This document shows, one piece after another, positions 19,252 through 27,936 of a stretch of 49,688 bases of DNA; position 1 is the first letter of the stretch; the number at the start of each line of letters is the position of its first letter. The translations under genes and the position numbers were made by a program. The DNA is from Methylovulum sp. GTDB lineage: Bacteria > Pseudomonadota > Gammaproteobacteria > Methylococcales > Methylomonadaceae. The notes under the pieces were generated by a model. That model searched no databases, had not been told where the DNA came from, and was given only the letters and a program-made list of their open reading frames with translations. The DNA lies in assembly GCA_030653435.1 (NCBI GenBank), contig JAURZI010000077.1, positions 1 through 49,688 of the forward strand, written 5' to 3'.

Positions 19252-21576
19252 TTATTCCACCGCCTGCCGCGCAGCAGCAACCACCGCTTGCCCTAAAGCC
19301 AGACCGCCGTCGTTCATCGGATAGCGTTGCGGCGATAGCACCGTCTTACCGCGCTGCTGTAATTGCCGGGTCACAGCTTCCAGCAACAGCCGGTTTTGAA
19401 AGACGCCGCCGCTGAGCACGATGCGGTCGGCGCCGGTTTGGCAGCTGAACTGGTTTAATAGGCCAACCGTCGCGGCAACCAAACTATGATGGATACGCGC
19501 GGCAATCCGGGCTTTATCAACGCCGTGTTTAAGGTCGTCCAAGACCGCCAGCCATAAGCCTTGCCAGCTTAACACTGTCAACGCCCCGTTGCGGATTGCT
19601 GTCCAGGCTTGCGGATAAGCTTGTTCGTCAGCAAACAGCGGTGTGGCCAGGATTTCCAGCGCAATCGCGGCTTGGCCTTCGTAAGACACCTGCCCGCTGT
19701 GCAAACCTAGCGCGGCGGCAAACGCGTCGAACCAGCGACCGCAAGATGTACTGGGCGGTGAGTTGATATTTTTGGCGATCATAGTCGCCAGCGTCGCCAG
19801 CGGCTTGCCTGCCAATAAACGGACGATATCCAGGGCAGCATAATCGGCTTGCAACATCGGGCCATCAATATAATGCAATAGTTGTGCATAAGTGTTGCGC
19901 CAGGGCTCGCGCATGGCTTGCGTGCCGCCGGGCAGGGCGATAGCTTGAAAATGGCCGAGCCGGGTATAAGACTGGTAATTGCCCAGCAGAAACTCACCGC
20001 CCCATAGGACGCCGTCATCGCCCAGCCCTATACCGTCGAAAATAGCCGCCAATACCGGCGGCGCATCCAGCGCAACTCGGTGTTCCGCTAGACAGGCGGC
20101 CAGATGGGCGTGATGGTGCTGCACCGGCACTAGCACGGCATTTTCGGCTACAGCCAGCGCTTGCCCGTACTGTGTAGACAAATAGCCGGGATGGCTGTCC
20201 ACGGCGATTAGCGCTGGCCTGAAACCATAAAGTTGCCGATATAAAGCTATCGCGCTACGGTATTCGTGCTGGACGGCGGCATTTTCCAGATCGCCGATAT
20301 GCTGGCTAACGATAAGCTGATCATGGTTCAGCAAACAGAAACTATTCTTAAGTTCCGCGCCCATAGCCAAAATAACACCGAATGCTTCAAGACCTGACGG
20401 CAACGCCAGCACTTCCGGACTGTAACCGCGTGCACGGCGCAGCAAACGGTTTTTGCCGCCCATAACCCGAACCACAGAATCATCCAGCCGGTTGATAATG
20501 TCCCTATCATGCAGCAGCCAATAATCGGCAATACCCGCCAGCTTTGCGCGCGCCTCGTCATTACCGGTGCATTGCGGCTCGTCGCTGACATTGCCGGAAG
20601 TCAACACGATGGGCAGGTCCAGAACCTGCAACAGCAGCGTATGCAGCGGTGTGTAGGGCAGCATGAAGCCGAGCTTGTCATCATCCGGCGCAACGCCGGA
20701 CGCCAAAGTTTCGCCGGACGCCGCCAGTAACACAATCGGCGCGGCTTTATCCAGCAACGCGTTAGTTTCCTCAACACCTAGCTTGGCGTAACGGGCAATC
20801 GTGCCGACATCTTTAGCCATCAACGCGAACGGTTTGGCGTAGCGCCGTTTGCGCTCGCGCAAACGGCTGACGGCGGCGGCATCGGTTGCATTGCAAGCCA
20901 GATGAAAGCCGCCCAGACCTTTTATCGCGATGATATGGCCTTGCCGAATCAACTGGGCGGCCAGGCTTAACGGATCACCGCTTTCCTGGACTTGGCCTAG
21001 CCTGTCTTCCAACCACAGCTTAGGGCCGCAATCGGCACAGCAGTTGGCTTGGGCATGAAAGCGGCGGTCGGCTGGGTTGTCGTATTCCTGCTGGCAGTGT
21101 TGGCACATCACAAAATCCGCCATGCTGGTATGGCAGCGGTCGTAAGGCATATTCAGGAGGATGGACAAACGCGGCCCGCAGTGCGTACAGTTCGTGAACG
21201 AATAACGGTAGCGGCGGTTATTAGGATCGGCGATTTCGGCAAGACAAGCGGGGCAAGTAGCGGCATCTGCGGCAATAGGCGTTTCCATGCCGTGGCTCCG
21301 GCTGCTGGCGACGATGCGGAAGCCGGAGCCGTCCGGCTTACCGTCCAGCGTTTGCACGTCCAGACTGTCCAATCTGGCCAGCAGCGGTTTGTGCAGTGGT
21401 ATTTGCCGGATGAATGCAGCCAGATTTTCGTCGTTACCGAAAACATGGATCATCACACCCAACCCATCGTTCCAGACCTCCCCGTCCAGCTGGTATTGCC
21501 GTGCCAGACGAAAGACCATCGGCCTGAAGCCGACCCCCTGCACGACGCCGCGTATCCGTATCGCCTTGCCGGACAT
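19252..21576 (-). CDS. hypF: Hydrogenase maturation carbamoyltransferase HypF
   Basis: HypF uses carbamoyl phosphate and ATP to make the carbamoyl group that becomes the cyanide ligands of [NiFe] hydrogenase. Domains in order: acylphosphatase-like (RIRGVVQGVGFRPMVFRLA, 5-23); two zinc-finger-like CxxC pairs (CPACL, CTHCG, then CQHC, CADCG); YrdC-like (HIIAIKGLGGFHLACNAT); Kae1/TobZ-like C-terminus (VQHHHAHLAACLAEH, ILSGGVFQN-type VLSGGVFQNRLL). 774 residues, close to the usual 750. The ATG at 21576 shares one base with the hypE stop (TGATG). The frame is open 122 codons further upstream, but that only shadows hypE. Confidence 0.97.
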   Translation of the reverse strand: MSGKAIRIRGVVQGVGFRPMVFRLARQYQLDGEVWNDGLGVMIHVFGNDENLAAFIRQIPLHKPLLARLDSLDVQTLDGKPDGSGFRIVASSRSHGMETPIAADAATCPACLAEIADPNNRRYRYSFTNCTHCGPRLSILLNMPYDRCHTSMADFVMCQHCQQEYDNPADRRFHAQANCCADCGPKLWLEDRLGQVQESGDPLSLAAQLIRQGHIIAIKGLGGFHLACNATDAAAVSRLRERKRRYAKPFALMAKDVGTIARYAKLGVEETNALLDKAAPIVLLAASGETLASGVAPDDDKLGFMLPYTPLHTLLLQVLDLPIVLTSGNVSDEPQCTGNDEARAKLAGIADYWLLHDRDIINRLDDSVVRVMGGKNRLLRRARGYSPEVLALPSGLEAFGVILAMGAELKNSFCLLNHDQLIVSQHIGDLENAAVQHEYRSAIALYRQLYGFRPALIAVDSHPGYLSTQYGQALAVAENAVLVPVQHHHAHLAACLAEHRVALDAPPVLAAIFDGIGLGDDGVLWGGEFLLGNYQSYTRLGHFQAIALPGGTQAMREPWRNTYAQLLHYIDGPMLQADYAALDIVRLLAGKPLATLATMIAKNINSPPSTSCGRWFDAFAAALGLHSGQVSYEGQAAIALEILATPLFADEQAYPQAWTAIRNGALTVLSWQGLWLAVLDDLKHGVDKARIAARIHHSLVAATVGLLNQFSCQTGADRIVLSGGVFQNRLLLEAVTRQLQQRGKTVLSPQRYPMNDGGLALGQAVVAAARQAVE

Positions 21577-22619
21577 CAACAAATGCGCGGCAACTGCTCG
21601 CCAACCGGCCAATCGACGATGCGTCGCCCGCCGAAAGCGGTACGCATCTGGACGAAACCGTGGATATCGGCAATCACATCGCCGATGATGGCGGCATCGC
21701 GCCCCAGCGGATGTTGCCGCATCACGGCCAGCAAGCGTCCGGCGGCGGCGGCAGTGCAAATACACACCAGCTTGCCTTCGTTGGCGACATATAGCGGATC
21801 TAAACCAAGAATTTCGCAAGCGGCTTTGACTGCGGGCTGAACGGGTATCTGGGCCTCGTCGATGAGCATGCCGACGCCGGATTGCTGCGCCAACTCGTTC
21901 AACGCCGTCGCCAGGCCGCCGCGGGTAGGATCCCGCAAGCAACGAATATCGGCAGGCGCGGCGGCAACCATATCGGCGACCAGCGTATTCAGCGCAGCGG
22001 AATCCGAAACCATGTTGGTGCCGAATTGCAGGTTTTCCCGCCCGGCCATAATCGCGACACCGTGGTCGCCTATCGTACCGCTAAGCAAAATGGCACAGCC
22101 CGGTTGTGCGCGGTTGCCGGAAATATTGACGCCCTCGGGCACGATACCGACACCGGTCGTGGTAATAAACACGCCATCGCCCTTGCCGCGCTCCACGACT
22201 TTAGTATCGCCGGTGACAACAGGCGTACCACACAGCTTCGCGGCCGCCGCCATGCTGATGACGATTTTTTCCAAATCGGCCAGCGACAAACCTTCTTCGA
22301 GTATAAAGCCCGCCGCCAGATAAAGCGGCTCTGCCCCTGACATCGCGACATCGTTGACGGTACCGTGCACCGCCAGCGAACCGATGTCTCCGCCCGGAAA
22401 AAACAGCGGTGAAATGACATGACCATCGGTGCTGATGACCAGCCGTCCTGCCGGGACGGTAAACAGGGCTTGATCATTGCGCTGACGCAGCAGGTCGTTG
22501 TCAAAATGTTTGATGAACAACTCGTCGATGAGCTGGGCCATCGCCCGCCCCCCGCCGCCGTGGCTTAGATCGACTTTGCCGGTTTTTAGGTTTAGGCTTG
22601 ATGTGTAAGGTTTTGGCAC
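21576..22619 (-). CDS. hypE: Hydrogenase maturation protein HypE
   Basis: HypE dehydrates the thiocarbamate on its C-terminal cysteine to thiocyanate, the cyanide donor. The sequence ends in the required PRIC. The AIR-synthase-like fold shows KVDLSHGGGGRAMAQLI near the N-terminus, STDGHVISPLFFPGGDIG and GTVNDVAMSGAEP. 347 residues, normal length. The start is a GTG at 22619 with no strong ribosome-binding site; no ATG gives a complete N-terminus. The gene is separated from hypD by an SPFH gene and by a 206-bp gap with two palindromes, so hypEF may have its own promoter. Confidence 0.96.
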   Translation of the reverse strand: MPKPYTSSLNLKTGKVDLSHGGGGRAMAQLIDELFIKHFDNDLLRQRNDQALFTVPAGRLVISTDGHVISPLFFPGGDIGSLAVHGTVNDVAMSGAEPLYLAAGFILEEGLSLADLEKIVISMAAAAKLCGTPVVTGDTKVVERGKGDGVFITTTGVGIVPEGVNISGNRAQPGCAILLSGTIGDHGVAIMAGRENLQFGTNMVSDSAALNTLVADMVAAAPADIRCLRDPTRGGLATALNELAQQSGVGMLIDEAQIPVQPAVKAACEILGLDPLYVANEGKLVCICTAAAAGRLLAVMRQHPLGRDAAIIGDVIADIHGFVQMRTAFGGRRIVDWPVGEQLPRIC

Positions 22620-22705
22620 TGCAAGGATTCTCGTATGACAAAGCGTTGCTCTTTCGACGGATTAAGTCCATCTCTGAGTTTGGAGGAAAAACAGGGTTGT
22701 TATGT

Positions 22706-22726
22706 AAGGTACGCATCGCGTACCTT
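22706..22726. repeat. Palindromic element, copy 1
   Basis: AAGGTACGC-ATC-GCGTACCTT, a perfect 9-bp stem with a 3-nt loop, followed by T residues on the plus strand. It lies in the 5' flank of hypE. The core GGTACGC-N3-GCGTACC recurs inverted 30 bp away. Confidence 0.75.
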
Positions 22727-22754
22727 TTTAGAATTATGATAAAAATCAATGCAA

Positions 22755-22773
22755 AAGGTACGCGATGCGTACG
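22755..22773 (-). repeat. Palindromic element, copy 2 (possible terminator of the SPFH gene)
   Basis: The same core in opposite orientation to copy 1. Read on the minus strand it is GTACGC-ATC-GCGTAC followed by CTTTT, about 50 nt after the SPFH stop. It could end the SPFH transcript, though the T-run is short. Confidence 0.6.
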
Positions 22774-22825
22774 AAAAATTGTAAAAACCGTATTGTGACT
22801 GTGCGAAGTATATATGGCACTTGCC

Positions 22826-23791
22826 CTACTTAACCCCAGAAGGTAATGTCATCGGCACAATGATGGCGTTTTGCCCGGAACCGCCAGCACTGACCACTTG
22901 CGGTGACTGCCCATTCCATTGCAGTTGAGCTTTGGCTTGCAAATAGCGGATATACAACTCAGGGTTATTATTAAAAGCCGAAATCTCCAGCTTCAATCGT
23001 GCCGCTTGCCCTTCGCCATCCAACACTTGCTTGGTTTTATTGGCTTCCGCTTCAATCACAACCGATCTGGCCGCCCCGGTAGCCGATTCAATGGCGGAAT
23101 CCGCCAAGCCTTTCGCTGCAATCACTTTTTGTTGCGCCTTCGCTGTTTCCACAACTTGTTTATTTTGTTCCGCCACCGCATCGTTTTTCGCCTTCACTGC
23201 ATTTTCATTAGATTGCACAAACGCAGGTGAATAAACAATCTGTGCAATCTGCAAACTATGTGGCTGGAGACCAAACAGTTCAGTAACCGAGCTAAAAACA
23301 ATAGTAGTGACTTCTTCCTGTATCGATTCACGATTTTGTGAAATAGTCGTCGTGTTCTTTTTGTTGAATACCCGTCCTGCACGGTCTTTAACGACAGGAA
23401 TAATGCTGTCAGCAATATCAATATCGCCCGTTTTGCCGACCTCATAAAGCAGGTGATTGACTTTGTTTCTTGGAATAGTGAAATTAAAATTCATATCCAA
23501 GGTGATTTTTTGATTGTCGATAGTATTGACATCAAAAGGCGGGATATGCAATGTGGTCAGGCTCACCTGCACTTTATCGACCGTGTCAATGAGCGGTATC
23601 TTAAAATGCGGCCCAGACCCCACCGGTTGTTGATAAACAACATTGCCTAGCCGTCGGATATTAGCCATTTCTGAGGGATCAACCGTATAAAACGTGTTGT
23701 AGAGCAGCAAAACGGCAACCAAGCCGTAACCTAGAAATTGTTTAAATTTATCTTTTGATGCGGCGACCATATCTGGCGTTAGCATTGTCAT
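22826..23791 (-). CDS. SPFH/Band 7 (prohibitin-like) membrane protein inside the hyp cluster
   Basis: 321 residues. One N-terminal transmembrane helix (about 17-36, LGYGLVAVLLLYNTFYTVDP) leads into an SPFH domain (MANIRRLGNVVYQQPVGSGP to EVTTIVFSSVTELFGLQP). A charged Ala/Lys/Gln-rich helical region follows (NAVKAKNDAVAEQNKQVVET). Such proteins form membrane rings or scaffolds and often bind proteases; the partner here is unknown. AGGAG lies seven bases before the ATG. It splits hypABCD from hypEF, 158 bp after hypD and 206 bp before hypE, so it may be an independent unit. No NfeD or FtsH neighbour is seen. Confidence 0.85.
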   Translation of the reverse strand: MTMLTPDMVAASKDKFKQFLGYGLVAVLLLYNTFYTVDPSEMANIRRLGNVVYQQPVGSGPHFKIPLIDTVDKVQVSLTTLHIPPFDVNTIDNQKITLDMNFNFTIPRNKVNHLLYEVGKTGDIDIADSIIPVVKDRAGRVFNKKNTTTISQNRESIQEEVTTIVFSSVTELFGLQPHSLQIAQIVYSPAFVQSNENAVKAKNDAVAEQNKQVVETAKAQQKVIAAKGLADSAIESATGAARSVVIEAEANKTKQVLDGEGQAARLKLEISAFNNNPELYIRYLQAKAQLQWNGQSPQVVSAGGSGQNAIIVPMTLPSGVK

Positions 23792-23949
23792 GATTTATCT
23801 CCTAAAAAGGTGATGTTATTCAACGCGGTAAATCATATCCCGTAGTGTGCATCTTGTAGGTGGGTTCTGACCTAAAAAGCTTCTATATCCTCTTACAACA
23901 ACACAGTGCATCTCAAAATCGGCAAAAACCATTCGCAGCGACAACGACC

Positions 23950-25056
23950 TCAAGCCCTAGCCCGCCCATACGACCAATACGCCGCACAAGCTCCCTCAGA
24001 AGACACCATACAAGACCCCATAGGATTTTCCGGCGTACACACCGTGCCCAATAATTTGCAGTCCTGTGGTTTTTTAGCGCCGCGCAGGATGGCTGGACAT
24101 TCGCAGCCTTTGACATCGGACGCCTTAATAGCAGGCATATTAAAGCGTTGTTCGGCATCGAATTCAGCGTAACCGGCTTGTAGTTTTAACGCACTGTTAG
24201 GAATCAAGCCCAAACCGCGCCATTCAAATTGCGGGCGCAACTCGAACACGTCCCGCACCAATGCTTGTGCTTTCAAATTGCCTTGCCGGGTGACGGCGCG
24301 GCGGTATTCGTTTTCGACTTCGTGACGGCCTTCGTTAAGCTGGCGTATCAGCATCAGCGCCGACTGCATCACGTCCAACGGTTCAAAACCGGCGATGACT
24401 ATCGGCTTGGCGTAGCGCTCGGCGAAGGTTTCATAAGGCTGGCTACCGATGACCGTGCTGACGTGTGACGGGCCTAGAAAGGCATCAATCGCAACCGGTT
24501 GCGGTGCGTCCAGTATCGCCTGCATCGCTGCGGGCGTCAGCACGTGGTTGCAGAACACCGAAAAATTCGCTAGCCCTTCGGCCTGCGCTTGTTGTATCGC
24601 GACGGCGGTCGGCGGTGTTGTCGTTTCAAAGCCGATGGCAAAAAACACCACTTGCCTTGCCGGATTTTCGCGGACGATTTTCAAGACATCTTGCGTGGAA
24701 TAGACCATGCGGATATCGCCGCCGCCAGCCTTGGCTTTCAGCAGGCTGTTGCGGCCTGTGGCGGGAACCCTCATCAAGTCGGCGTAGGTGCAAAGTATCA
24801 CATCCTGCTGTTCGACCAATTGTATGGCATTGTCGATGCGTCCGGTCGGCAATACGCAGACCGGACAACCTGGGCCGTGGATGAATTCGACATTCGGCGG
24901 CATCAGGTCCTGTACGCCGTAGCGGAAAATAGCGTGGGTATGGCCGCCGCAGAACTCCATCAGCCGGTAATGGCGGTCGGGCACTACGGTTTGGGCCAGC
25001 GCGTTAGCAAGCTGTAATGCAAGATCTTGCTGACGGAATTCGCTGATGTATTTCAT
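23950..25056 (-). CDS. hypD: Hydrogenase maturation protein HypD
   Basis: 368 residues. HypD holds a [4Fe-4S] cluster and, with HypC, assembles the Fe(CN)2CO unit. Conserved features are MEFCGGHTHAI, IHGPGCPVCVLP, GFETTTPPTA, and the C-terminal cluster region with GCECPAILRG, DCKLLGTVCTPENPMGSCMV. The ATG overlaps the hypC stop by 4 nt (ATGA). The tail SSEGACAAYWSYGR is also typical. Complete. Confidence 0.97.
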   Translation of the reverse strand: MKYISEFRQQDLALQLANALAQTVVPDRHYRLMEFCGGHTHAIFRYGVQDLMPPNVEFIHGPGCPVCVLPTGRIDNAIQLVEQQDVILCTYADLMRVPATGRNSLLKAKAGGGDIRMVYSTQDVLKIVRENPARQVVFFAIGFETTTPPTAVAIQQAQAEGLANFSVFCNHVLTPAAMQAILDAPQPVAIDAFLGPSHVSTVIGSQPYETFAERYAKPIVIAGFEPLDVMQSALMLIRQLNEGRHEVENEYRRAVTRQGNLKAQALVRDVFELRPQFEWRGLGLIPNSALKLQAGYAEFDAEQRFNMPAIKASDVKGCECPAILRGAKKPQDCKLLGTVCTPENPMGSCMVSSEGACAAYWSYGRARA

Positions 25057-25283
25057 GTCGCGTACATTAATCCGGCTTCGGCAAACAAGGCCAGGGTCTT
25101 CAAGGCCTCATCCTCGTCGATTTTATTGAGCGCATAACCGACATGCACCAGAACGTAATCGCCGATTGCCACATCGTCGACCAAGGCCAGCGACACCTCG
25201 ACATTGACATTGCCGACTGAGGCCGTGGCCATGCCGGTATCGGAAGCGATGGCGACAATTTGGGCGGGTAAGGCTAAGCACAT
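25053..25283 (-). CDS. hypC: HypC/HybG-type hydrogenase maturation chaperone
   Basis: 76 residues starting MCLALPAQIVAI. The second residue Cys is essential in the family, which fixes the start at 25283 rather than the longer frame to 25310. The rest (VGNVNVEVSLALVDDVAIGD, YVLVHVGYALNKIDEDEA) is the usual small OB-fold. It shuttles the iron unit between HypD and the hydrogenase precursor. Translationally coupled to hypD. Confidence 0.95.
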   Translation of the reverse strand: MCLALPAQIVAIASDTGMATASVGNVNVEVSLALVDDVAIGDYVLVHVGYALNKIDEDEALKTLALFAEAGLMYAT

Positions 25284-25313
25284 GGGTTGGATTCCGGTTG
25301 CTGAGATCAAATA

Positions 25314-25333
25314 TAGGTCGCGTAGCGTACCTA
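25314..25333. repeat. Palindromic element in the hypB-hypC gap
   Basis: TAGGTCGCGTAGCGTACCTA forms an imperfect hairpin (TAGGT/ACCTA with CGCG/CGT inside). It resembles the GGTACGC-N3-GCGTACC core found upstream of hypE. It fills about a third of the 63-nt gap within the operon. Confidence 0.5.
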
Positions 25334-25346
25334 CAGATAGACGGGG

Positions 25347-26120
25347 TTAAGCATAAGCAATACGCTGCAATTCCAATTCGGCCTTCAGCCAACGCAGCCA
25401 CTGTTCCATACCTTCGCCGGTTTTAGCCGACAAAGACAATACTTTGATGCGCGGATTGACCTGTTTTGCAAACTGTATGCAGGCCTCGCTATCAAAATCG
25501 AGATACGGCAACAAATCGGTTTTGTTCAAAATCATCAAATCGGCAGCATGAAACATATCGGGATATTTAAGCGGTTTGTCCTCGCCTTCGGTAACCGACA
25601 GGATCACCACTTTATGCGCTTCGCCCAGATCGAAGGCGGATGGACAAACCAAGTTGCCGACGTTTTCGATGAACAACACGCTTTGGTGTTTCGGTTGCAG
25701 GCTTTCCAGCGCATGCCCCACCCGGTGGGCATCGAGATGACAGCCTTTGCCGGTGTTGATTTGCAATGCCGGTACGCCGGTGGCACGGATGCGTTCGGCA
25801 TCGCGGGCGGTTTGCTGATCGCCTTCGATCACCGTGATGGCGACCTCCTCTTTCAACCGCGCTATGGTTTCGGTCAGCAACGTAGTCTTGCCGGAGCCGG
25901 GGCTGGAAACCAGATTCAACGCCAATATGCCGCGCTCCTCAAAATAATGGCGGTTTGTGGCGGCATAACGGTTATTCTTCGCCAGAATATCCTGTTCGAT
26001 TTGTACCATGCGCTTAGGGTTTAACCCCGGCGCATGGCTATGCGCCGGGCCGTGTTCATGGGAATGCTCGTGTTCATGGTCGTGGGAATGGCCCTCGCCG
26101 CAGCCGCAGATGCCGCACAT
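25347..26120 (-). CDS. hypB: Hydrogenase nickel insertion GTPase HypB
   Basis: 257 residues. The N-terminus [11 protein letters not shown] carries the CxxCGC nickel site. It is followed by a His-rich stretch (about 11-29) that stores nickel in other HypB proteins. A G-domain follows: P-loop [42 protein letters not shown], and NKTD for guanine. HypB delivers nickel to the hydrogenase large subunit with HypA. The ATG shares one base with the hypA stop (TAATG). Confidence 0.97.
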   Translation of the reverse strand: MCGICGCGEGHSHDHEHEHSHEHGPAHSHAPGLNPKRMVQIEQDILAKNNRYAATNRHYFEERGILALNLVSSPGSGKTTLLTETIARLKEEVAITVIEGDQQTARDAERIRATGVPALQINTGKGCHLDAHRVGHALESLQPKHQSVLFIENVGNLVCPSAFDLGEAHKVVILSVTEGEDKPLKYPDMFHAADLMILNKTDLLPYLDFDSEACIQFAKQVNPRIKVLSLSAKTGEGMEQWLRWLKAELELQRIAYA

Positions 26121-26461
26121 TATTCTACCTCCAGTTCTTTAATTCTCATGTGATCACCCTTGTTGACCTGTAATTGATGGCTGCCGCAGTGTGGGCATAC
26201 ATCGTATAATTGCTGCACATCCACATTGCAGCCGCATGGCAAGCACCAAGCTTGGCCCGGTATTTCAATTATTTCCAGCCGGGCGTGCTCGGCTAGCGAG
26301 CCTAGCACGACCATATCAAAACTGAAGCGCAAGGCCTCAATCTCGACACCCGCCAATGCGCCGATTTCCAACCAAACGGTTTTAACTTTGCGGTAGCGCT
26401 GGACTTCCGCCTGTTGTTCCAATACCTGTAAAATACTTTCGCAAAGCGACATTTCATGCAT
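26120..26461 (-). CDS. hypA: Hydrogenase nickel chaperone HypA
   Basis: 113 residues starting [10 protein letters not shown]; the N-terminal Met-His-Glu binds nickel in this family. The zinc-hairpin cysteines are at [10 protein letters not shown] and CPHCGS. It is the first gene of hypABCD, with 258 nt of non-coding DNA upstream. No strong sigma-54 element was found there; TACATA/CATAAT with TTGCAA about 18 bp upstream on the minus strand is a weak promoter candidate. No hydrogenase structural gene is in the window. Confidence 0.95.
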   Translation of the reverse strand: MHEMSLCESILQVLEQQAEVQRYRKVKTVWLEIGALAGVEIEALRFSFDMVVLGSLAEHARLEIIEIPGQAWCLPCGCNVDVQQLYDVCPHCGSHQLQVNKGDHMRIKELEVE

Positions 26462-26690
26462 GGGTTTCCACCTCGTTATCGCGCGTATCTGCGAAAGACC
26501 GTAAAACCTGTAAACATGACATCTGTACCTCCGCTCCCCCTTAATAGGCCATTATGTACTAATCCTACACCCTCTCTTGCAACAACGCCTAGAGATGGAT
26601 AATCCTGCTATCGGCTATCGCTATACTTAAGGCTGTCGACAATACGCCCCCCCTTGCCAACCCTTGAAGAGGCAGACGCCCCCATTTAAT

Positions 26691-26717
26691 CTGATGGCCT
26701 CGGATTAACGCCATCAG
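26691..26717 (-). terminator. Hairpin after the DUF523/DUF1722 gene
   Basis: CTGATGGC pairs with GCCATCAG over an 11-nt loop. It starts 3 nt beyond the stop codon at 26720. The following ATTAAAT is not a true T-run, so it is a weak terminator or a 3'-end stabilising stem. It marks the end of the ccm-side transcript. Confidence 0.45.
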
Positions 26718-26719
26718 CC

Positions 26720-27655
26720 TCATAATTGGTTAATCAAACGCAGCTCTTGCGGATACGGCGACATGTAATAGGAGTTTTCGATATAAGAATCAGGGGATTT
26801 ACGAAAATGGTGTTTGAGCAAAGTCAGCGGCACAATCAGCGGTATTTCTCCGTTACGGTAACGCTCAATCAGTTCGCATAATTCAGCCTTATCATCAGCA
26901 CCCAATTCTTTTTTCAAATACCCTTGGATATGTTGCAGCACATTGACATGGCTGGCACGATTAACTACCGTCTTCAGCAATGCCATTAATTGCACGATGT
27001 ATTGCCCGGCAACTGATGCCAAGTTCTCTTTGCTGATACCGGCAAGTAACTGCCCCAAATCCCGATAATCGGCATGACTCATGATAATCAGCTTATGGCG
27101 GGCGTGAAAAGTCGTCAAGCTTTGTGGCGTCAACCCGTTTGCCAACAGCTGTTTCCAACGGTACAACACATAAACGCGCTGGATAAAATTCTCGCGCAAT
27201 CCGGCATCTCCCAACCTGCCCTCTTCTTCTACCGGCAACAGCGGATTATTTAGCATCATCTCTGCGGCATAAATGCCTACGCCTTCCCGCCTGGGCTGTC
27301 CATTGGCAAAGATCTTGACGCGCTCCATGCCGCAACTGGGGGATTCTTTCTTTAAAATATAGCCGCATAACTCTTCATGTGAAGATTTTTGCTGGTCTGC
27401 ATAAGCGCGCAAGCGCTCGGTCACATCATGGTCCGGGTCTTTAATCCCAACACAGTGTATCGTCCCCTCTTTTTTCACCAGATGGAGGGTAGGCCGCGGC
27501 ACACCCAAGCCGATAGCGACTTCCGGGCAGAAAGGGCGAAATTCAAAGTATTCGGCTAGCGTACCGACAATATAGGCATCACATTTATGGCCGCCGTCAA
27601 AACGGACGTTTTCACCCAGCAAACAACTGCTGATACCGATAGGAATTTTTTTCAT
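26720..27655 (-). CDS. DUF523 / DUF1722 fusion protein of unknown function
   Basis: About 311 residues. The N-terminal DUF523 (about 1-145) has GISSCLLGENVRFDGGHK, FCPEVAIGLGVPRP and KKESPSCGMERV, with conserved cysteines. The C-terminal DUF1722 (about 185-300, YbgA-like) has HARHKLIIMSHADYRDLGQL and SYYMSPYPQEL. The biochemical role is not established. I chose the ATG at 27655 (MKKIPIGI); the longer frame to 27709 overlaps slyX only at its stop and adds a non-conserved tail. It is the last gene after slyX and may be cotranscribed. Confidence 0.85.
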   Translation of the reverse strand: MKKIPIGISSCLLGENVRFDGGHKCDAYIVGTLAEYFEFRPFCPEVAIGLGVPRPTLHLVKKEGTIHCVGIKDPDHDVTERLRAYADQQKSSHEELCGYILKKESPSCGMERVKIFANGQPRREGVGIYAAEMMLNNPLLPVEEEGRLGDAGLRENFIQRVYVLYRWKQLLANGLTPQSLTTFHARHKLIIMSHADYRDLGQLLAGISKENLASVAGQYIVQLMALLKTVVNRASHVNVLQHIQGYLKKELGADDKAELCELIERYRNGEIPLIVPLTLLKHHFRKSPDSYIENSYYMSPYPQELRLINQL

Positions 27656-27708
27656 GGTGTGTTTACCTGGAGCTTTATCTAATGGGCCAAAGCCAGTGCT
27701 CAATAGCA

Positions 27709-27936
27709 CTAATAATGCGGTGGAATTTCATAACCCTGGTTCCCGCCCTCGCCGCGCAAACTATCGGCAGACAGGCTTTTAATGCGTTCATTAAGCAGGC
27801 TGCATGTCGCTTCCAACCGCGCTATCTGCTGCTGTTGACGGCTGACTATCTGGTTTAGCGCCTGTAGCAAATCTTCCTGATAAGCGACTTTTATTTCCAG
27901 CTCAACGATTCGGTCATCATTCATGGCATCGGGCAT
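27709..27936 (-). CDS. slyX: SlyX family protein
   Basis: 75 residues, almost entirely a predicted coiled coil (ELEIKVAYQEDLLQALNQIV, QQQQIARLEATCSLLNERI), ending in the family's PPHY. The function of SlyX is not known. The ATG shares one base with the ccmI stop (TAATG), so it belongs to the ccm transcript. Confidence 0.88.
   Translation of the reverse strand: MPDAMNDDRIVELEIKVAYQEDLLQALNQIVSRQQQQIARLEATCSLLNERIKSLSADSLRGEGGNQGYEIPPHY

Noticed and set aside
21049-21840. 263-codon plus-strand frame across hypF/hypE
   Set aside because: Shadow of well-supported hyp genes; its sequence has no domain pattern.
26462-26719. Sigma-54 promoter before hypA
   Set aside because: I searched the 258-nt gap for TGGCAC-N5-TTGC on the minus strand and found no acceptable match.
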